From: Clostridium sp.
GTDB lineage: Bacteria > Bacillota > Clostridia > Clostridiales > Clostridiaceae
Assembly (NCBI RefSeq): GCF_030532265.1
Contig: NZ_JAUNLM010000009.1
Coordinates: forward strand, 1 to 59,291
Direction of reading: 5' to 3'
DNA: 59,291 bases
Under the pieces are notes generated by a model. The model was given only the letters and a program-made list of their open reading frames with translations. It was not told the origin of the DNA and made no database searches. Below are positions 38,773 to 48,619 of this stretch, in pieces; the first letter of the stretch is position 1; every line of letters starts with the position of its first letter. A program made the translations under genes and the position numbers.

Positions 38773-41286
38773 ATGGCAAATAAAAAAGACTTAAAAAAAG
38801 ATAAAGATAATACTAATAGCCAAGCTCCACAAAAGAAAAAATCTACTAAAAAGAACATTTTTAAATGGGTAGGGCTTAGCATATTATTTTTAATATTAGC
38901 CGTAGCCGTAATAGGAGTTGGATATGTTGTAGCTGTTGTGAAAAACACTCCACCTATAGATATTAATAAAGTTGTTAATGTCGACCAAACCCTACAAGCA
39001 TATGATAATAACGGAAAATTTATGGCCTCTTTACATGGAAAAGAAGATTATCAAAAAATAGAATCAAAAAATATACCTAAAAATCTTAAAAATGCATTAG
39101 TTGCTATAGAAGATGAAAGGTTTTATGAACATGATGGTATAGATGTTAAAAGAATACTTGGTGCTGCTGTTAATGACGTTGTTTATATAGTTACAGGAAA
39201 AGGCGGAATTCAAGGAGCATCTACTTTAACTCAACAATTAGTTAAAAATACTCTTTTGACCAACGAAAGATCAATTGAAAGAAAAGTTCGTGAAATTTAT
39301 CTTTCACTTCAAATCGAAAAAATGCTATCAAAGGATGAAATACTAACAGCATATCTTAATCATTTCCCCGTAGGTGGTGTAGCATACGGCGCTCAAGCTG
39401 GTGCTAAAATGTATTTCAATAAAAATGCTAAAGATTTAAATCTTATAGAATGTGCTTACTTAGCTGGTGTTACTCAAGCACCAACAACTTACAGTGGTTA
39501 TACACAAAAAAATCCTTCTGTTTATATTAACAGAACAAAACTTGTGTTATCTAAAATGCTTGAGCATAAATATATAACTCAACAAGAATATGATAAAGCA
39601 ATAAAGGATTTAGATAATGGAAAACTTAAATTTAAGAAATCTAAAGTAGACTACAGATTACCATATGAAGATTTTATTTATGCTTCTGTAGATCAAGTAA
39701 AAAAAGATTTAAAGAAAAAATATAAATATAGTGATGAGCAAGTTGAAAGCTTAATTCAAGCTGGTGGACTTAAGGTTTATACAACAATGGATAGAAGCTT
39801 ACAAGATTATACTCAAAAAGTACTAGATAATTATAATAATTACAATATTCCAGGTTATGATAAATTAAATAAAGATGGTGTTCCACTACTTCAATCATCT
39901 GCTACTATAACTGATTATAAAAATGGTGAAGTATTAGTTTTAGTTGGTGGAAGAGGTAGTCAAAGTGCTCGTTCATTAAATAGAGCTTATAGTTCATTAA
40001 GATCAATAGGTTCTACTACAAAACCATTTACTGTATATGGACCTGCAATTGACACAAAAAAAGCAACTGCTGCTACTACAATTGATGATTCACCAATTCC
40101 TGAATCAGTATCATCATATAGACCTAGTAATGCAGGTAAAACCTATAAAGGATTAATTCCTTTAAGAGAATCTTTAAGAATTTCAAGTAATGTAGGTTCT
40201 GCTTTAACTCAAAAAATGGTTGGAGATGAAACTTCACTTTCATATGGAGAAAAATTCGGAATTAAATATTCAAATGGTTCAAAATTCCCTTCCACTTATG
40301 CTTTAGGACAATTTGATAATAGTTCTACTGACCCAGATGGAGCCAACACATTTATAATGGCATCTGCTGTTGGAACTTTTGGTAATGATGGAGTATATGT
40401 TGAACCTAGACTTTATACTAAAGTTGTTGATTCTAATGGAAATGTATTATTAGAAAGCAAAAAAGAAGATAAAAGAATATTATCCTCTCAAGCTGCCTAT
40501 ATAATCTATGATATGATGAAAGGACCTTTAACTTACAATGCTACATATGCTCAACTTGGAGCTATGCCTGCTGCTGGTAAGACTGGTACTACTACTGATA
40601 ATAAAGATTATTGGTTTGTTGGATTAACTCCTCATCTTAGTGGTGCAGTTTGGGTTGGTTATGATAATCAAGCTTCCATAAAAGGTGGTGGATCTGGTGC
40701 TACTGCATCAAATCTTTGGGGAAAAATTATGAGAAAAGCAAATGAAGGTTTAAGTACAAAAGATATTGATAAACCATCTGGAATTGTAGAAGTTTCTGTA
40801 TGTAAAGATTCTGGATTACTTCCTACTGATCTTTGTAAAAATGATCCTAGAGGAAATCAAGTTTATACTGAATTATTTATTGAAGGAACTCAACCTTCAA
40901 GTTACTGTGAAACTCATGTAAGTGCTCAAATTAATAGTGCTAGTGGTTTATTAGCTACAAATAACACCCCTGCTGGTTTAGCAGCAACTAGAATTTTTAT
41001 AACAAAAGATTATAAAAATCCAGTTACTGCCGATTATAAATATATACTTCCAACTTCTTATGATAATTCAACCTATACACCTACGGAAGATAAAAAGGAT
41101 AAAGATAAGAAAGACAAGGAAGACGAAAAAGATAAAAAACCAAATGAAAATAAAAAGCCTGATTCAAATGAAAATAATAATGAAACCACTAAACCAAATG
41201 AAGGAACTACTCCTGAGCAAAACAATAATCAAAATAATAATAAACCATCAAATACTCAAAATAACTCTAATAAACCTAACAATTAA
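38773..41286 (+). CDS. Class A penicillin-binding protein (PBP1A-type)
   Basis: An 837-aa bifunctional peptidoglycan synthase. A Lys-rich cytosolic tail, a membrane anchor (about 32-56) and a GT51 glycosyltransferase domain (EDERFYEHDGID, GASTLTQQLVKN, about 80-250) come first. The transpeptidase domain (about 330-680) has the three active-site motifs: SxxK in STTKPF, SxN in RISSNVG, and AGKTGTTTD. The final 70 residues or so are low complexity: a Lys/Asp-rich segment then an Asn/Pro/Thr-rich tail outside the cell. GGGAGGATG precedes the ATG, and TGCTATAAT at 38718-38726 is a likely extended -10. Confidence 0.95.
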   Translation: MANKKDLKKDKDNTNSQAPQKKKSTKKNIFKWVGLSILFLILAVAVIGVGYVVAVVKNTPPIDINKVVNVDQTLQAYDNNGKFMASLHGKEDYQKIESKNIPKNLKNALVAIEDERFYEHDGIDVKRILGAAVNDVVYIVTGKGGIQGASTLTQQLVKNTLLTNERSIERKVREIYLSLQIEKMLSKDEILTAYLNHFPVGGVAYGAQAGAKMYFNKNAKDLNLIECAYLAGVTQAPTTYSGYTQKNPSVYINRTKLVLSKMLEHKYITQQEYDKAIKDLDNGKLKFKKSKVDYRLPYEDFIYASVDQVKKDLKKKYKYSDEQVESLIQAGGLKVYTTMDRSLQDYTQKVLDNYNNYNIPGYDKLNKDGVPLLQSSATITDYKNGEVLVLVGGRGSQSARSLNRAYSSLRSIGSTTKPFTVYGPAIDTKKATAATTIDDSPIPESVSSYRPSNAGKTYKGLIPLRESLRISSNVGSALTQKMVGDETSLSYGEKFGIKYSNGSKFPSTYALGQFDNSSTDPDGANTFIMASAVGTFGNDGVYVEPRLYTKVVDSNGNVLLESKKEDKRILSSQAAYIIYDMMKGPLTYNATYAQLGAMPAAGKTGTTTDNKDYWFVGLTPHLSGAVWVGYDNQASIKGGGSGATASNLWGKIMRKANEGLSTKDIDKPSGIVEVSVCKDSGLLPTDLCKNDPRGNQVYTELFIEGTQPSSYCETHVSAQINSASGLLATNNTPAGLAATRIFITKDYKNPVTADYKYILPTSYDNSTYTPTEDKKDKDKKDKEDEKDKKPNENKKPDSNENNNETTKPNEGTTPEQNNNQNNNKPSNTQNNSNKPNN

Positions 41287-41293
41287 CAGTTTA

Positions 41294-41325
41294 AATAAGC
41301 ATCTTTTTAAAGATGCTTATTTTTT
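41294..41325 (+). terminator. Terminator of the PBP gene
   Basis: AAATAAGCATCTTT and its complement followed by six T on the plus strand, directly after the PBP stop. Confidence 0.9.
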
Positions 41326-41512
41326 ATATACATATGAATAAAACATCTCTTTTTCTTGCAATACTGTTGTATTTTCAATGATTTTTACTTATTTTTACTG
41401 ATTATTTTAATCTATATGAAATTTAGTTAATCACTTCTTGCATTTTATGTTTTTTTATTATATACTATAATCAATAATTATTTAGAATATTATTTTAGAA
41501 GGGAGATTTTTA

Positions 41513-42916
41513 ATGAATTTACTTAATGATTTCATATTAAAATTCAATGATATTTTGTGGACATATATTTTAATAGCTATGCTATTAATTTTAGGTATTT
41601 ATTTTTCTTTTAAAACAAAATTTGTACAATTTAGATATATAAAAGAAATGTTTAGACTTCTTGGAGATGGATTTTCAGCAGATAAAAAAAATGGAAGTAT
41701 ATCATCATTCCAAGCATTTTGTATAAGTACGGCTTCAAGAGTTGGTACTGGAAACTTAGCTGGTATCGCTATTGCAATTTCTGTTGGAGGTCCTGGAGCT
41801 ATATTCTGGATGTGGCTTATAGCACTTATAGGTGCAGCATCAAGCTTTGTTGAATCTACTCTAGCACAAATATATAAAGAAAAAGCTGAAGATGGCTCTT
41901 TTAGAGGTGGACCAGCATATTATATGCAAAAAGGTTTAAATAAAAGATGGATGGGTGTTATATTCTCAATACTTATAACTATAGCTTTTGGTTTAATATT
42001 TAACTCAGTTCAATCTAATACTATAACATTAGCATTTAAAGATGCCTTTGGCGTAGATAGATTAATTGTTGGTATTATACTAACTTTAATAACACTATTT
42101 GTAATATTTGGTGGTGTTCACAGAGTTGCAAAGGTATCAGAAGTTATTGTTCCTATAATGGCTTTAGCATACATTGCAGTTGCTTTATTTATATTAATAA
42201 TAAATATAACTGAAGTTCCTTCTATATTAAAATTAATAATAGAGAATGCTTTTGGATTTAAAGAATTTGTTGGTGGTACACTTGGTGGAGCGTTGCTTAT
42301 GGGTATTAAAAGAGGACTTTTCTCAAATGAAGCTGGTATGGGTAGTGCACCAAATGCAGCTGCAACAGCAGATGTAAGCCATCCTGTAAAACAAGGTCTT
42401 ATCCAAACATTAGGAGTATTTACAGATACAATTATAATTTGTAGTTGTACTGCATTTATAATTCTTTTATCAGGTGTTAATTATTTAGATAAATCAGTTA
42501 CTGGAATTCAACTTACTCAAAGAGCTTTAAGTACACAAGTAGGCCCTTGGGGTAATACATTTATAGCAATATGTATACTACTTTTTGCCTTCAGTTCAAT
42601 TGTAGGTAATTATTACTATGGTGAATCTAATATAGAATTCCTAAGTAAAAATAGAGTTATATTATATGTATATAGATTTTTAGTTGTTGGAATGGTATTC
42701 TTTGGATCAATAGCAGAAATAAATATAGTTTGGAATTTAGCGGATGTATTTATGGGACTTATGGCTGTAACAAATCTAATAGCAATTACCCTTCTTAGCA
42801 AACAAGCCTTCTTAGCATTAAAGGATTATCAAGACCAAAAGAGATCTGGTATAAAAGAACCATTATTTAAAGCATCTAATATACCTGGTTTAAAAAATGT
42901 TACTGAATGGAAATAG
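41513..42916 (+). CDS. Alanine/glycine:cation symporter (AgcS), first copy
   Basis: A 467-aa inner-membrane symporter of the sodium:alanine/glycine family with about 11 helices. The early FQAFCISTASRVGTGNLAGIA and the SNEAGMGSAPNAAATA motifs are the family's substrate/sodium loops. Unlike the second copy at 50985-52307 it has no glycine riboswitch upstream, so it is under different control. AAGGGAGA precedes the ATG. The 180 bases upstream are AT-rich and lack a recognised motif. Confidence 0.92.
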   Translation: MNLLNDFILKFNDILWTYILIAMLLILGIYFSFKTKFVQFRYIKEMFRLLGDGFSADKKNGSISSFQAFCISTASRVGTGNLAGIAIAISVGGPGAIFWMWLIALIGAASSFVESTLAQIYKEKAEDGSFRGGPAYYMQKGLNKRWMGVIFSILITIAFGLIFNSVQSNTITLAFKDAFGVDRLIVGIILTLITLFVIFGGVHRVAKVSEVIVPIMALAYIAVALFILIINITEVPSILKLIIENAFGFKEFVGGTLGGALLMGIKRGLFSNEAGMGSAPNAAATADVSHPVKQGLIQTLGVFTDTIIICSCTAFIILLSGVNYLDKSVTGIQLTQRALSTQVGPWGNTFIAICILLFAFSSIVGNYYYGESNIEFLSKNRVILYVYRFLVVGMVFFGSIAEINIVWNLADVFMGLMAVTNLIAITLLSKQAFLALKDYQDQKRSGIKEPLFKASNIPGLKNVTEWK

Positions 42917-42946
42917 AAAAAGCAGATCATTTGATCTGCTTTTTAT
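42917..42946. terminator. Bidirectional terminator between the first agcS and the PepSY gene
   Basis: AAAAGCAGATCA and its complement followed by T runs; convergent genes end on each side. Confidence 0.87.
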
Positions 42947-43764
42947 TTAACTTCTATTTTATCTATAACATTACTAATAATATTTATTATTTTACCTGAT
43001 TTTGCTGATATAAAAAATATTTTATCAGTTTTTTCATTTGAAACTTCTACAACATAAGCCAATTCTAATCTTTCATTTTGTGCGCTATTACAAAAAGCTA
43101 AATATGAATTTGTCTTTACATGCCCTTCTTTTTGTACTTTATTAAAAAAGTTTAAAGCGATTTTTTCAGCATTATCTTTTGATATATTTATTTTTATACT
43201 TTCATGATCACTATTCTTAGTCTTATTTATATATCCTTGTAATTTTCCAGTATTTTTATTTATATTCAAAATTACCTCTTGCGAAAAATATGGGTATCCT
43301 TCTTCATATTTTAAAAATATAACAGAATAAAAATTAGAATCTTTATTTGTATCATTTTTATCTATTTCTTTTAATTTATAATTGATTCCATCTATTTTAT
43401 TTATATATTTTTTAGCAATTTTTACACTTTCATCTAATGTTATATTAATTTTATTATCAGTTTTTCTCTTATCAACAAAACTTATAATTTTATTATCTTT
43501 ATTTATTTCTATCATATAAAACTTGCTTTTTAATAAATAAATCTCTTCATCACTTTTTTCTAAATTTCTTTTCTCTATATTAAATCTTATGTTTTTCTTT
43601 TCCTCTTTAATAATATTATTTTCCTTTAATGTATTAATAAACTCATTTCCAAATTCTATTTTTTCATTTCCCTGTCCATGAAAAATGTGTAAAATTAATG
43701 GAATAATTAATAACAACAAAAATATTATAAATAAATAAACCCATTTACCCTTAATATACCTCAT
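42943..43764 (-). CDS. Membrane-anchored PepSY-like protein
   Basis: A 273-aa protein with one N-terminal helix (about 8-25) and an extracytoplasmic part. Two PepSY-like repeats are visible: ITLDESVKIAKKYINKI...INKNTGKLQGY (about 110-190), and ISKDNAEKIALNFFNKV...ISAKSGKIINI (about 195-265). PepSY domains are thought to inhibit or chaperone peptidases or act in the cell envelope. The ATG 43764 is preferred to 43776 because GGTGG lies just upstream, but the site is weak. It is divergent from the YtxH gene. Confidence 0.75.
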   Translation of the reverse strand: MRYIKGKWVYLFIIFLLLLIIPLILHIFHGQGNEKIEFGNEFINTLKENNIIKEEKKNIRFNIEKRNLEKSDEEIYLLKSKFYMIEINKDNKIISFVDKRKTDNKINITLDESVKIAKKYINKIDGINYKLKEIDKNDTNKDSNFYSVIFLKYEEGYPYFSQEVILNINKNTGKLQGYINKTKNSDHESIKINISKDNAEKIALNFFNKVQKEGHVKTNSYLAFCNSAQNERLELAYVVEVSNEKTDKIFFISAKSGKIINIISNVIDKIEVK

Positions 43765-43943
43765 CTTACCACCCATACAAAATATTACTTTGTATAATTA
43801 TTTTACACTATAGTTCACTTTTTGAAAATATAATTTAAACCTTTATGAACATTGTTATAATTATGGTTAAATTCTATATTACATAATATTTTTTATAGTA
43901 TAATTAAGATAATAAAACTATCAAATTTTAGGAGGGTATATAT

Positions 43944-44318
43944 ATGAGCTTATCAAAATTAATTGAACAAAAAAGAAAAGAAAAAATTAGACAATCTCAA
44001 AAGAAAACAGCTAAAACTTTAGTAACTGGAGTTGCTTTTGGTGCATTAGCTGGAGCTTTAAGCGGTGTATTATTTGCTCCAAAATCAGGTAAGGAAACAA
44101 GAAACAATTTAAAGGATACTGCTAAAGATGTTAATGAAAAAGTAAAAATAGCAGCTAACAAAGCATCTAATACTTGTAAAGAAAATGTACTAGAAGCTAA
44201 AGCCAAAATAAAAGATTATTTAAATAATAAAAATATTCAAGATTTATCAACTAAAGAAAATGAAGAACATCTAATAGATGAAGTTAAAGAAGAAACAAAT
44301 TCAGAGGTTAATAACTAA
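43944..44318 (+). CDS. YtxH-domain membrane protein
   Basis: A 124-aa protein. After a basic start, a glycine/alanine-rich membrane segment (GVAFGALAGALSGVLFAPKSGKETR, about 30-50) is the YtxH hallmark. A long, charged helical tail follows (about 55-124), suggesting a coiled structure. YtxH-type proteins are general-stress envelope proteins in Bacillus; the biochemical role is unknown. GGAGGG precedes the ATG. The stop and the next start share one base (TAATG). Confidence 0.85.
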   Translation: MSLSKLIEQKRKEKIRQSQKKTAKTLVTGVAFGALAGALSGVLFAPKSGKETRNNLKDTAKDVNEKVKIAANKASNTCKENVLEAKAKIKDYLNNKNIQDLSTKENEEHLIDEVKEETNSEVNN

Positions 44319-44638
44319 TGTATATTAATTTACTTGATTTATTTTGGATAGTTATTGGTATTTTAGGTATAGTTGCATTAGTTTTCTTAATAATTTGTCT
44401 AATAAAATTATCTACTATTTTAACTAATGTAGATACTATTTTGACTAATAATAAAAAAAATATAGATACTACACTTAATAATGTAAAAGATTTTTCTGAT
44501 AATGCAAAAGATATTTCAGATGTTGCAACTGAAGCAACTGCTGATGTTATTGTAGCAAAAGAAAATTTACAAGGACATTTAGAAACAGTAAGAGATATTG
44601 CAAACATTGTTTCAGGAGTATTTTTAAAAAATAAGTAG
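44318..44638 (+). CDS. DUF948-like membrane/coiled-coil protein
   Basis: A 106-aa protein with one N-terminal helix (LLDLFWIVIGILGIVALVFLIICLIKL) followed by an amphipathic helix rich in Asn/Asp/Thr (LTNVDTILTNNKKNIDTTLNN). It resembles DUF948 proteins, which often sit beside YtxH genes. Its start overlaps the YtxH stop by one base, so the two are translationally coupled and probably act together at the envelope. Confidence 0.75.
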   Translation: MYINLLDLFWIVIGILGIVALVFLIICLIKLSTILTNVDTILTNNKKNIDTTLNNVKDFSDNAKDISDVATEATADVIVAKENLQGHLETVRDIANIVSGVFLKNK

Positions 44639-44664
44639 GAAAAATACTTTCCTACTTATTTTTT
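44628..44664. terminator. Terminator overlapping the ends of the DUF948 and GNAT genes
   Basis: AAATAAGTAGGAAA and its complement, then six T on the plus strand. The stem includes the DUF948 stop codon and overlaps the last codons of the minus-strand gene. Confidence 0.85.
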
Positions 44665-45737
44665 AGTCCTATATTATAAGCTAATTTTTCTTCTAAATCA
44701 TTTCCGCCTATTTTTTTAATTAAGTTTAAATATAACTCTATATTTCCCATTACATTTTTACTCAACATTATTTTCCCATTATCTGTATAATTTCTTTTTA
44801 CTAATCTAAAATCATTTTTTTCTATATCTAGTCCATCTATCCAATCTCCATAAGGAACTAAAACGCCTTTTAGCTCATTACAATTTGCTAAATAATATAT
44901 TCCTTCATTAATAGCACATATAAAATCACATTCTTTATAATACTTTAATATATAATTTATTATCTTTCCTTTACTACTTTCATCTATTATTTTATTTCCA
45001 CCTGGTATTATAATTATATTAGGTTTAATGTCATTTTCAGTTATACTTAAATTAATATTTTTACTAATATTTATATTATTATCAATTGCTATACCATATA
45101 CATTAAACATTTTTCTTCCAAGTATAGTATTAGCTTTTGAAAACAATTCCTCTGCCATAGTATAATCTAACATATTCATATTCTTAATCATTAATACTCC
45201 TATGTTAGTATTTTTGCTTTTATCAAAATTCAAAAATCCTGATTTACTAATTCTTATAATTGTAGTGTTTCCAAATTTTTTAACTTCCTCAAACCCTATT
45301 TTTTGAGCTACCCTTTCCCCTTCTAATGTTGATACTTTATCCATAAGCATGTCCCCACCAAATTCGGTAAAATAATATTCTAGAAGTAATCTAACAGCTT
45401 CTTCTCCATATCCATTATTTCTATAATTATAATGTATTTTCACATTAAACCTTGCAATTTTTGTTGCAGAATCATATCCGTGAAAACTAACTTCTCCTAT
45501 TGGAGTATCGTTATTATCATATACTAAACAATAAAAATTCTTTCCATCAGTTGGGTTAACCATTTTTTTATAAAACATATCCCACTTTTCTTCTGTAAAA
45601 TAAAAAACTCCTCCAATATCTTTCATAGTTTGTTTATGAGCCCAAAGCTCTTTAACAAACGATAATTCATTATACTCAGGTTGTTTTATATATACCTTTT
45701 TACCATTCCTTCTATATAATCCGTCTCTCAGTTTCAT
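44652..45737 (-). CDS. Fused GNAT acetyltransferase and DJ-1/PfpI-like domain
   Basis: A 361-aa two-domain protein. Residues about 1-165 are a GNAT N-acetyltransferase (NNGYGEEAVRLLLEYYF as the acetyl-CoA pyrophosphate loop). Residues about 175-361 resemble the glutamine-amidotransferase-like DJ-1/PfpI fold of AraC-type sensors: PNIIIIPGGN, then INEGIYYLA where family members have xCxGxxxLA. The nucleophile cysteine is therefore replaced by Asn, and the domain is probably a ligand sensor. A protein with a fused acetyltransferase and sensor half is unusual. ATG 45737 follows AGGTGAT by five bases. Confidence 0.75.
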   Translation of the reverse strand: MKLRDGLYRRNGKKVYIKQPEYNELSFVKELWAHKQTMKDIGGVFYFTEEKWDMFYKKMVNPTDGKNFYCLVYDNNDTPIGEVSFHGYDSATKIARFNVKIHYNYRNNGYGEEAVRLLLEYYFTEFGGDMLMDKVSTLEGERVAQKIGFEEVKKFGNTTIIRISKSGFLNFDKSKNTNIGVLMIKNMNMLDYTMAEELFSKANTILGRKMFNVYGIAIDNNINISKNINLSITENDIKPNIIIIPGGNKIIDESSKGKIINYILKYYKECDFICAINEGIYYLANCNELKGVLVPYGDWIDGLDIEKNDFRLVKRNYTDNGKIMLSKNVMGNIELYLNLIKKIGGNDLEEKLAYNIGLKNK

Positions 45738-46051
45738 TATAATCACCTTTATCTAAAAATTCACCCTTCTCAATTTATAGAACAATACTTATTTTATATT
45801 AATTATATCAAACTTTTAATGTTTTTTTGTATATTAATAAATTTTTTATTATTTTAGAAATTGTATTAATTTATTATTATTTTTTAAAGTGACACTATAT
45901 CAAGTTTTTAATATACAAAGTTAAATGTTTTATCTTAGTATTACTAAACTTTATTTACGTTTTTATTAAACTTATTTTTACAGTAAATGCTGTATCCTTT
46001 TATTATCAATGAATCTAAAGAAAAAATTTTTTTATTTTTTTATTAAATATA

Positions 46052-46080
46052 TTGATTTTTAAACATATAATAATTATAAT
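46052..46080 (+). promoter_or_regulatory. Promoter of the XRE-potABCD operon
   Basis: TTGATT at 46052-46057, a 17-bp spacer, and TATAAT at 46075-46080. It is the best SigA match before the regulator gene. Confidence 0.7.
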
Positions 46081-46091
46081 TATTCTTGTTT

Positions 46092-46122
46092 GTTTAGTAA
46101 TCTTAAACTTTATGTTTAGTAA
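46092..46122 (+). repeat. Paired GTTTAGTAA operator-like repeats
   Basis: Two identical 9-mers at 46092-46100 and 46114-46122, 22 bp apart (about two helical turns), just after the likely transcription start. An inverted copy (TTACTAAAC) lies at 45941-45949. They are candidates for the binding site of the XRE-cupin regulator; this is an inference. Confidence 0.55.
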
Positions 46123-46157
46123 AAGTTATATTTAAAAACAGAAATGTGGTGTGAAAA

Positions 46158-46697
46158 ATGGAAATAGGCGATAAAATCAGAAGTCTTAGAATTGCTAAAG
46201 GTCTCACACAAGAAGAATTAGCTAATAGATGTGAATTATCTAAAGGATTTATATCTCAAGTTGAAAATGATTTAACTTCACCATCTATTGCTACATTAGT
46301 TGATATTTTAGAAATCCTTGGAACTAATTTAACCGAGTTTTTTAGTGAAAAAGGAGAAGAAAGAATAACATATAAAAGTGATGACATGTTTGAAACTGAA
46401 GATGAAGACTTAAAGTACAGCTTAAAATGGTTAGTTCCTAGTGCTCAAAAAAATGATATGGAGCCTATTATGCTAACTTTAGAGCCTAATGGCAGATATA
46501 TAGAGGAAGAACCTCATGAAGGGGAAGAATTTGGATTTGTCTTAAATGGAAGTATAATTTTACACTTAGGCGAAAAAAGATATAAGGTAAAAAAAGGAGA
46601 AAGCTTTTATTTTAAACCTAAATTAAATCATTATCTTTCAAATCCAGGTAAAACTACTGCAAAAGTTATTTGGATAAGTACTCCCCCATCATTTTAG
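46158..46697 (+). CDS. XRE-cupin transcription regulator of polyamine uptake
   Basis: A 179-aa regulator. An N-terminal helix-turn-helix (about 5-60; IRSLRIAKGLTQEELANRCELSKGFISQVEND) is joined to a C-terminal cupin (about 105-175; HEGEEFGFVLNGSI, KKGESFYFKPKLNH). This layout is that of PuuR-type regulators, which sense polyamines. It is the first gene of the potABCD operon and separated by only 37 bp, so it is expected to control that transporter. The ribosome-binding site GGTGTG is weak. Confidence 0.9.
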   Translation: MEIGDKIRSLRIAKGLTQEELANRCELSKGFISQVENDLTSPSIATLVDILEILGTNLTEFFSEKGEERITYKSDDMFETEDEDLKYSLKWLVPSAQKNDMEPIMLTLEPNGRYIEEEPHEGEEFGFVLNGSIILHLGEKRYKVKKGESFYFKPKLNHYLSNPGKTTAKVIWISTPPSF

Positions 46698-46734
46698 ATT
46701 ATTTATTAAGACTATATAGAAAGAGGTGTTTATT

Positions 46735-47790
46735 GTGAAAGATAACATTCTAGAATTAAAAGGTATAAGTAAAAAATATGAAGATAACGAGGTTCTAAAG
46801 AAACTTGATCTTAATATAAAGAAAAATGAATTTTTAACACTTTTAGGTCCTAGCGGTTGTGGTAAAACTACTACCCTAAAAATAATTGCAGGATTTGAAA
46901 CAGCAGATAGTGGTAAAGTTATTTTTGATGATAAAGATATGGCAAGCCTTCCATCTTATAAAAGACCTGTAAATACAGTGTTCCAAAAATATGCTTTATT
47001 TCCTCATATGAATGTGTTTGATAATATAGCCTTTGGTTTAAAAATAAAAAAATTACCAAAGGATGAAATAAAAGAAAAAGTTACTGAAATGCTTAAATTA
47101 GTTGCTCTTAGTGGTTTTGAAAATAGAAAAATAGACTCTTTAAGTGGTGGACAACAGCAAAGAGTAGCAATTGCAAGAGCATTAGTTAATGAACCTGAAG
47201 TTTTACTTCTTGATGAGCCTTTAGGTGCATTAGACTTAAAACTTAGAAAAGAAATGCAAATAGAGCTTAAAAAAATTCAACAAAGACTTGGTATTACATT
47301 TATATTTGTAACTCATGACCAAGAAGAAGCTCTTACAATGTCAGATACTATAGTTGTAATGAATAAAGGTGTTATTCAACAAATGGGAACACCTCAAGAT
47401 ATATATAATGAACCTGCTAATGCATTTGTTGCTGATTTCATAGGTGAAAGTAATATAGTTGATGGTGTTATGCTTTGTGACTATAAAACTGAATTTTTAG
47501 GAAAAATATTTGAAAGTGTTGATTTTGGATTTGATAAAAATGAAGAAGTTGATATAGTTATAAGACCTGAAGATATTAAAATGGTTAAAGCTTCAGAAGG
47601 TATGCTTAAAGCAAAAGTTATATCTGTTATTTTTAAAGGAGTTCATTACGAAATAGAAATAGAAGTTGAAAATTGTAATGATAAATGGATTATTCATAAT
47701 ACAAAATCAGCTGAAGTTGGATCAACTATTGGAATAGATATATATCCAGAAGATATTCATGTAATGAAAAAGGTGAGAGAATATGAATAA
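46735..47790 (+). CDS. potA: Spermidine/putrescine ABC transporter ATP-binding protein PotA
   Basis: A 351-aa ATPase. Walker [11 protein letters not shown]-loop, signature LSGGQQQR, Walker [12 protein letters not shown] and the H-switch VTHDQ are present. The C-terminal TOBE-like regulatory domain (about 250-351; [10 protein letters not shown]) fits PotA. GTG 46735 is preferred because AGAGGTG lies six bases upstream; GTG 46726 overlaps that site. Its end overlaps potB by 8 bases. Confidence 0.95.
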   Translation: MKDNILELKGISKKYEDNEVLKKLDLNIKKNEFLTLLGPSGCGKTTTLKIIAGFETADSGKVIFDDKDMASLPSYKRPVNTVFQKYALFPHMNVFDNIAFGLKIKKLPKDEIKEKVTEMLKLVALSGFENRKIDSLSGGQQQRVAIARALVNEPEVLLLDEPLGALDLKLRKEMQIELKKIQQRLGITFIFVTHDQEEALTMSDTIVVMNKGVIQQMGTPQDIYNEPANAFVADFIGESNIVDGVMLCDYKTEFLGKIFESVDFGFDKNEEVDIVIRPEDIKMVKASEGMLKAKVISVIFKGVHYEIEIEVENCNDKWIIHNTKSAEVGSTIGIDIYPEDIHVMKKVREYE

Positions 47791-48619
47791 AAGAAGTAGA
47801 TTAGCAGCTTATCCTTACATAGTATGGAGCGTATTATTTATTGTTGTTCCTTTAATTATGATTTTATTTTTTAGTTTTACTATAGATACAGGTTCTGGCT
47901 ATAAATTTTCACTTGAAAATTTTGAGAGGCTTATGAATCCTATATATATTAGAATATTTGGTCGTTCAATGTATTTGGCATTTATTTCTACTGTATTATG
48001 TTTAGTTATAGGTTATCCTGTTGCTTATATAATATCAAAAATGCCTGAATCAAAGAGAAACCTAGTAATAATGTTATTTATTCTTCCTATGTGGATGAAT
48101 TTCTTACTTAGAACTTATGCTTGGATGCCTATATTAAGCAGAAATGGTATAGTAAATAACTTTTTAGGGTTATTTGGAATTGAACCAATTCAATTTTTAT
48201 ATACTAATGGTGCTATTTTACTTGGTATGGTTTATAACTTCTTACCATTTATGATATTACCAATATATACAGTATTATCTAAGCTTGATCAAAATTTAAT
48301 AAATGCTGCATATGACCTTGGAGCAAACAAAAAGCAAATCTTTACTAAAGTAATATTGCCTTTAAGTATGCCAGGAATTATTTCTGGAATAACTATGGTA
48401 TTTATGCCGGCTGTATCAACTTTTGTTATTCCAAGACTACTTGGTGGTGGAAAAGATATGTTAATTGGTAATGTTATAGAACAACAATTTACAACATTAA
48501 GCGATTGGCACTTTGGATCAGCACTTGCAATTATACTTATGATTCTAATATTAATATCAATGGCTTTAATGTCTAAATTTGATAGTGAAGAAGCTGAAGG
48601 CGGTGGTCGTTTATGGTAA
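47783..48619 (+). CDS. potB: Spermidine/putrescine ABC transporter permease PotB
   Basis: A 278-aa inner-membrane permease with about six helices and the EAA loop ([26 protein letters not shown]), the site that contacts PotA. The start overlaps the potA stop and the end overlaps potC by 7 bases, so translation is coupled along the operon. Confidence 0.94.
   Translation: MNKRSRLAAYPYIVWSVLFIVVPLIMILFFSFTIDTGSGYKFSLENFERLMNPIYIRIFGRSMYLAFISTVLCLVIGYPVAYIISKMPESKRNLVIMLFILPMWMNFLLRTYAWMPILSRNGIVNNFLGLFGIEPIQFLYTNGAILLGMVYNFLPFMILPIYTVLSKLDQNLINAAYDLGANKKQIFTKVILPLSMPGIISGITMVFMPAVSTFVIPRLLGGGKDMLIGNVIEQQFTTLSDWHFGSALAIILMILILISMALMSKFDSEEAEGGGRLW

Larger units (their letters stand above)
45738..46157. 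other. 420-bp regulatory gap before the polyamine operon
   Basis: No gene with a convincing ribosome-binding site is visible. It contains the palindromes TTAGTATTACTAA (45935-45947 region) and TACAGTAAATGCTGTA (45979-45994), the promoter at 46052-46080, and the repeats at 46092-46122. Confidence 0.7.

Noticed and set aside
41060-41341. Lys/Ile-rich frame inside the end of the PBP gene
   Set aside because: It arises from the low-complexity tail in another frame and has no ribosome-binding site.
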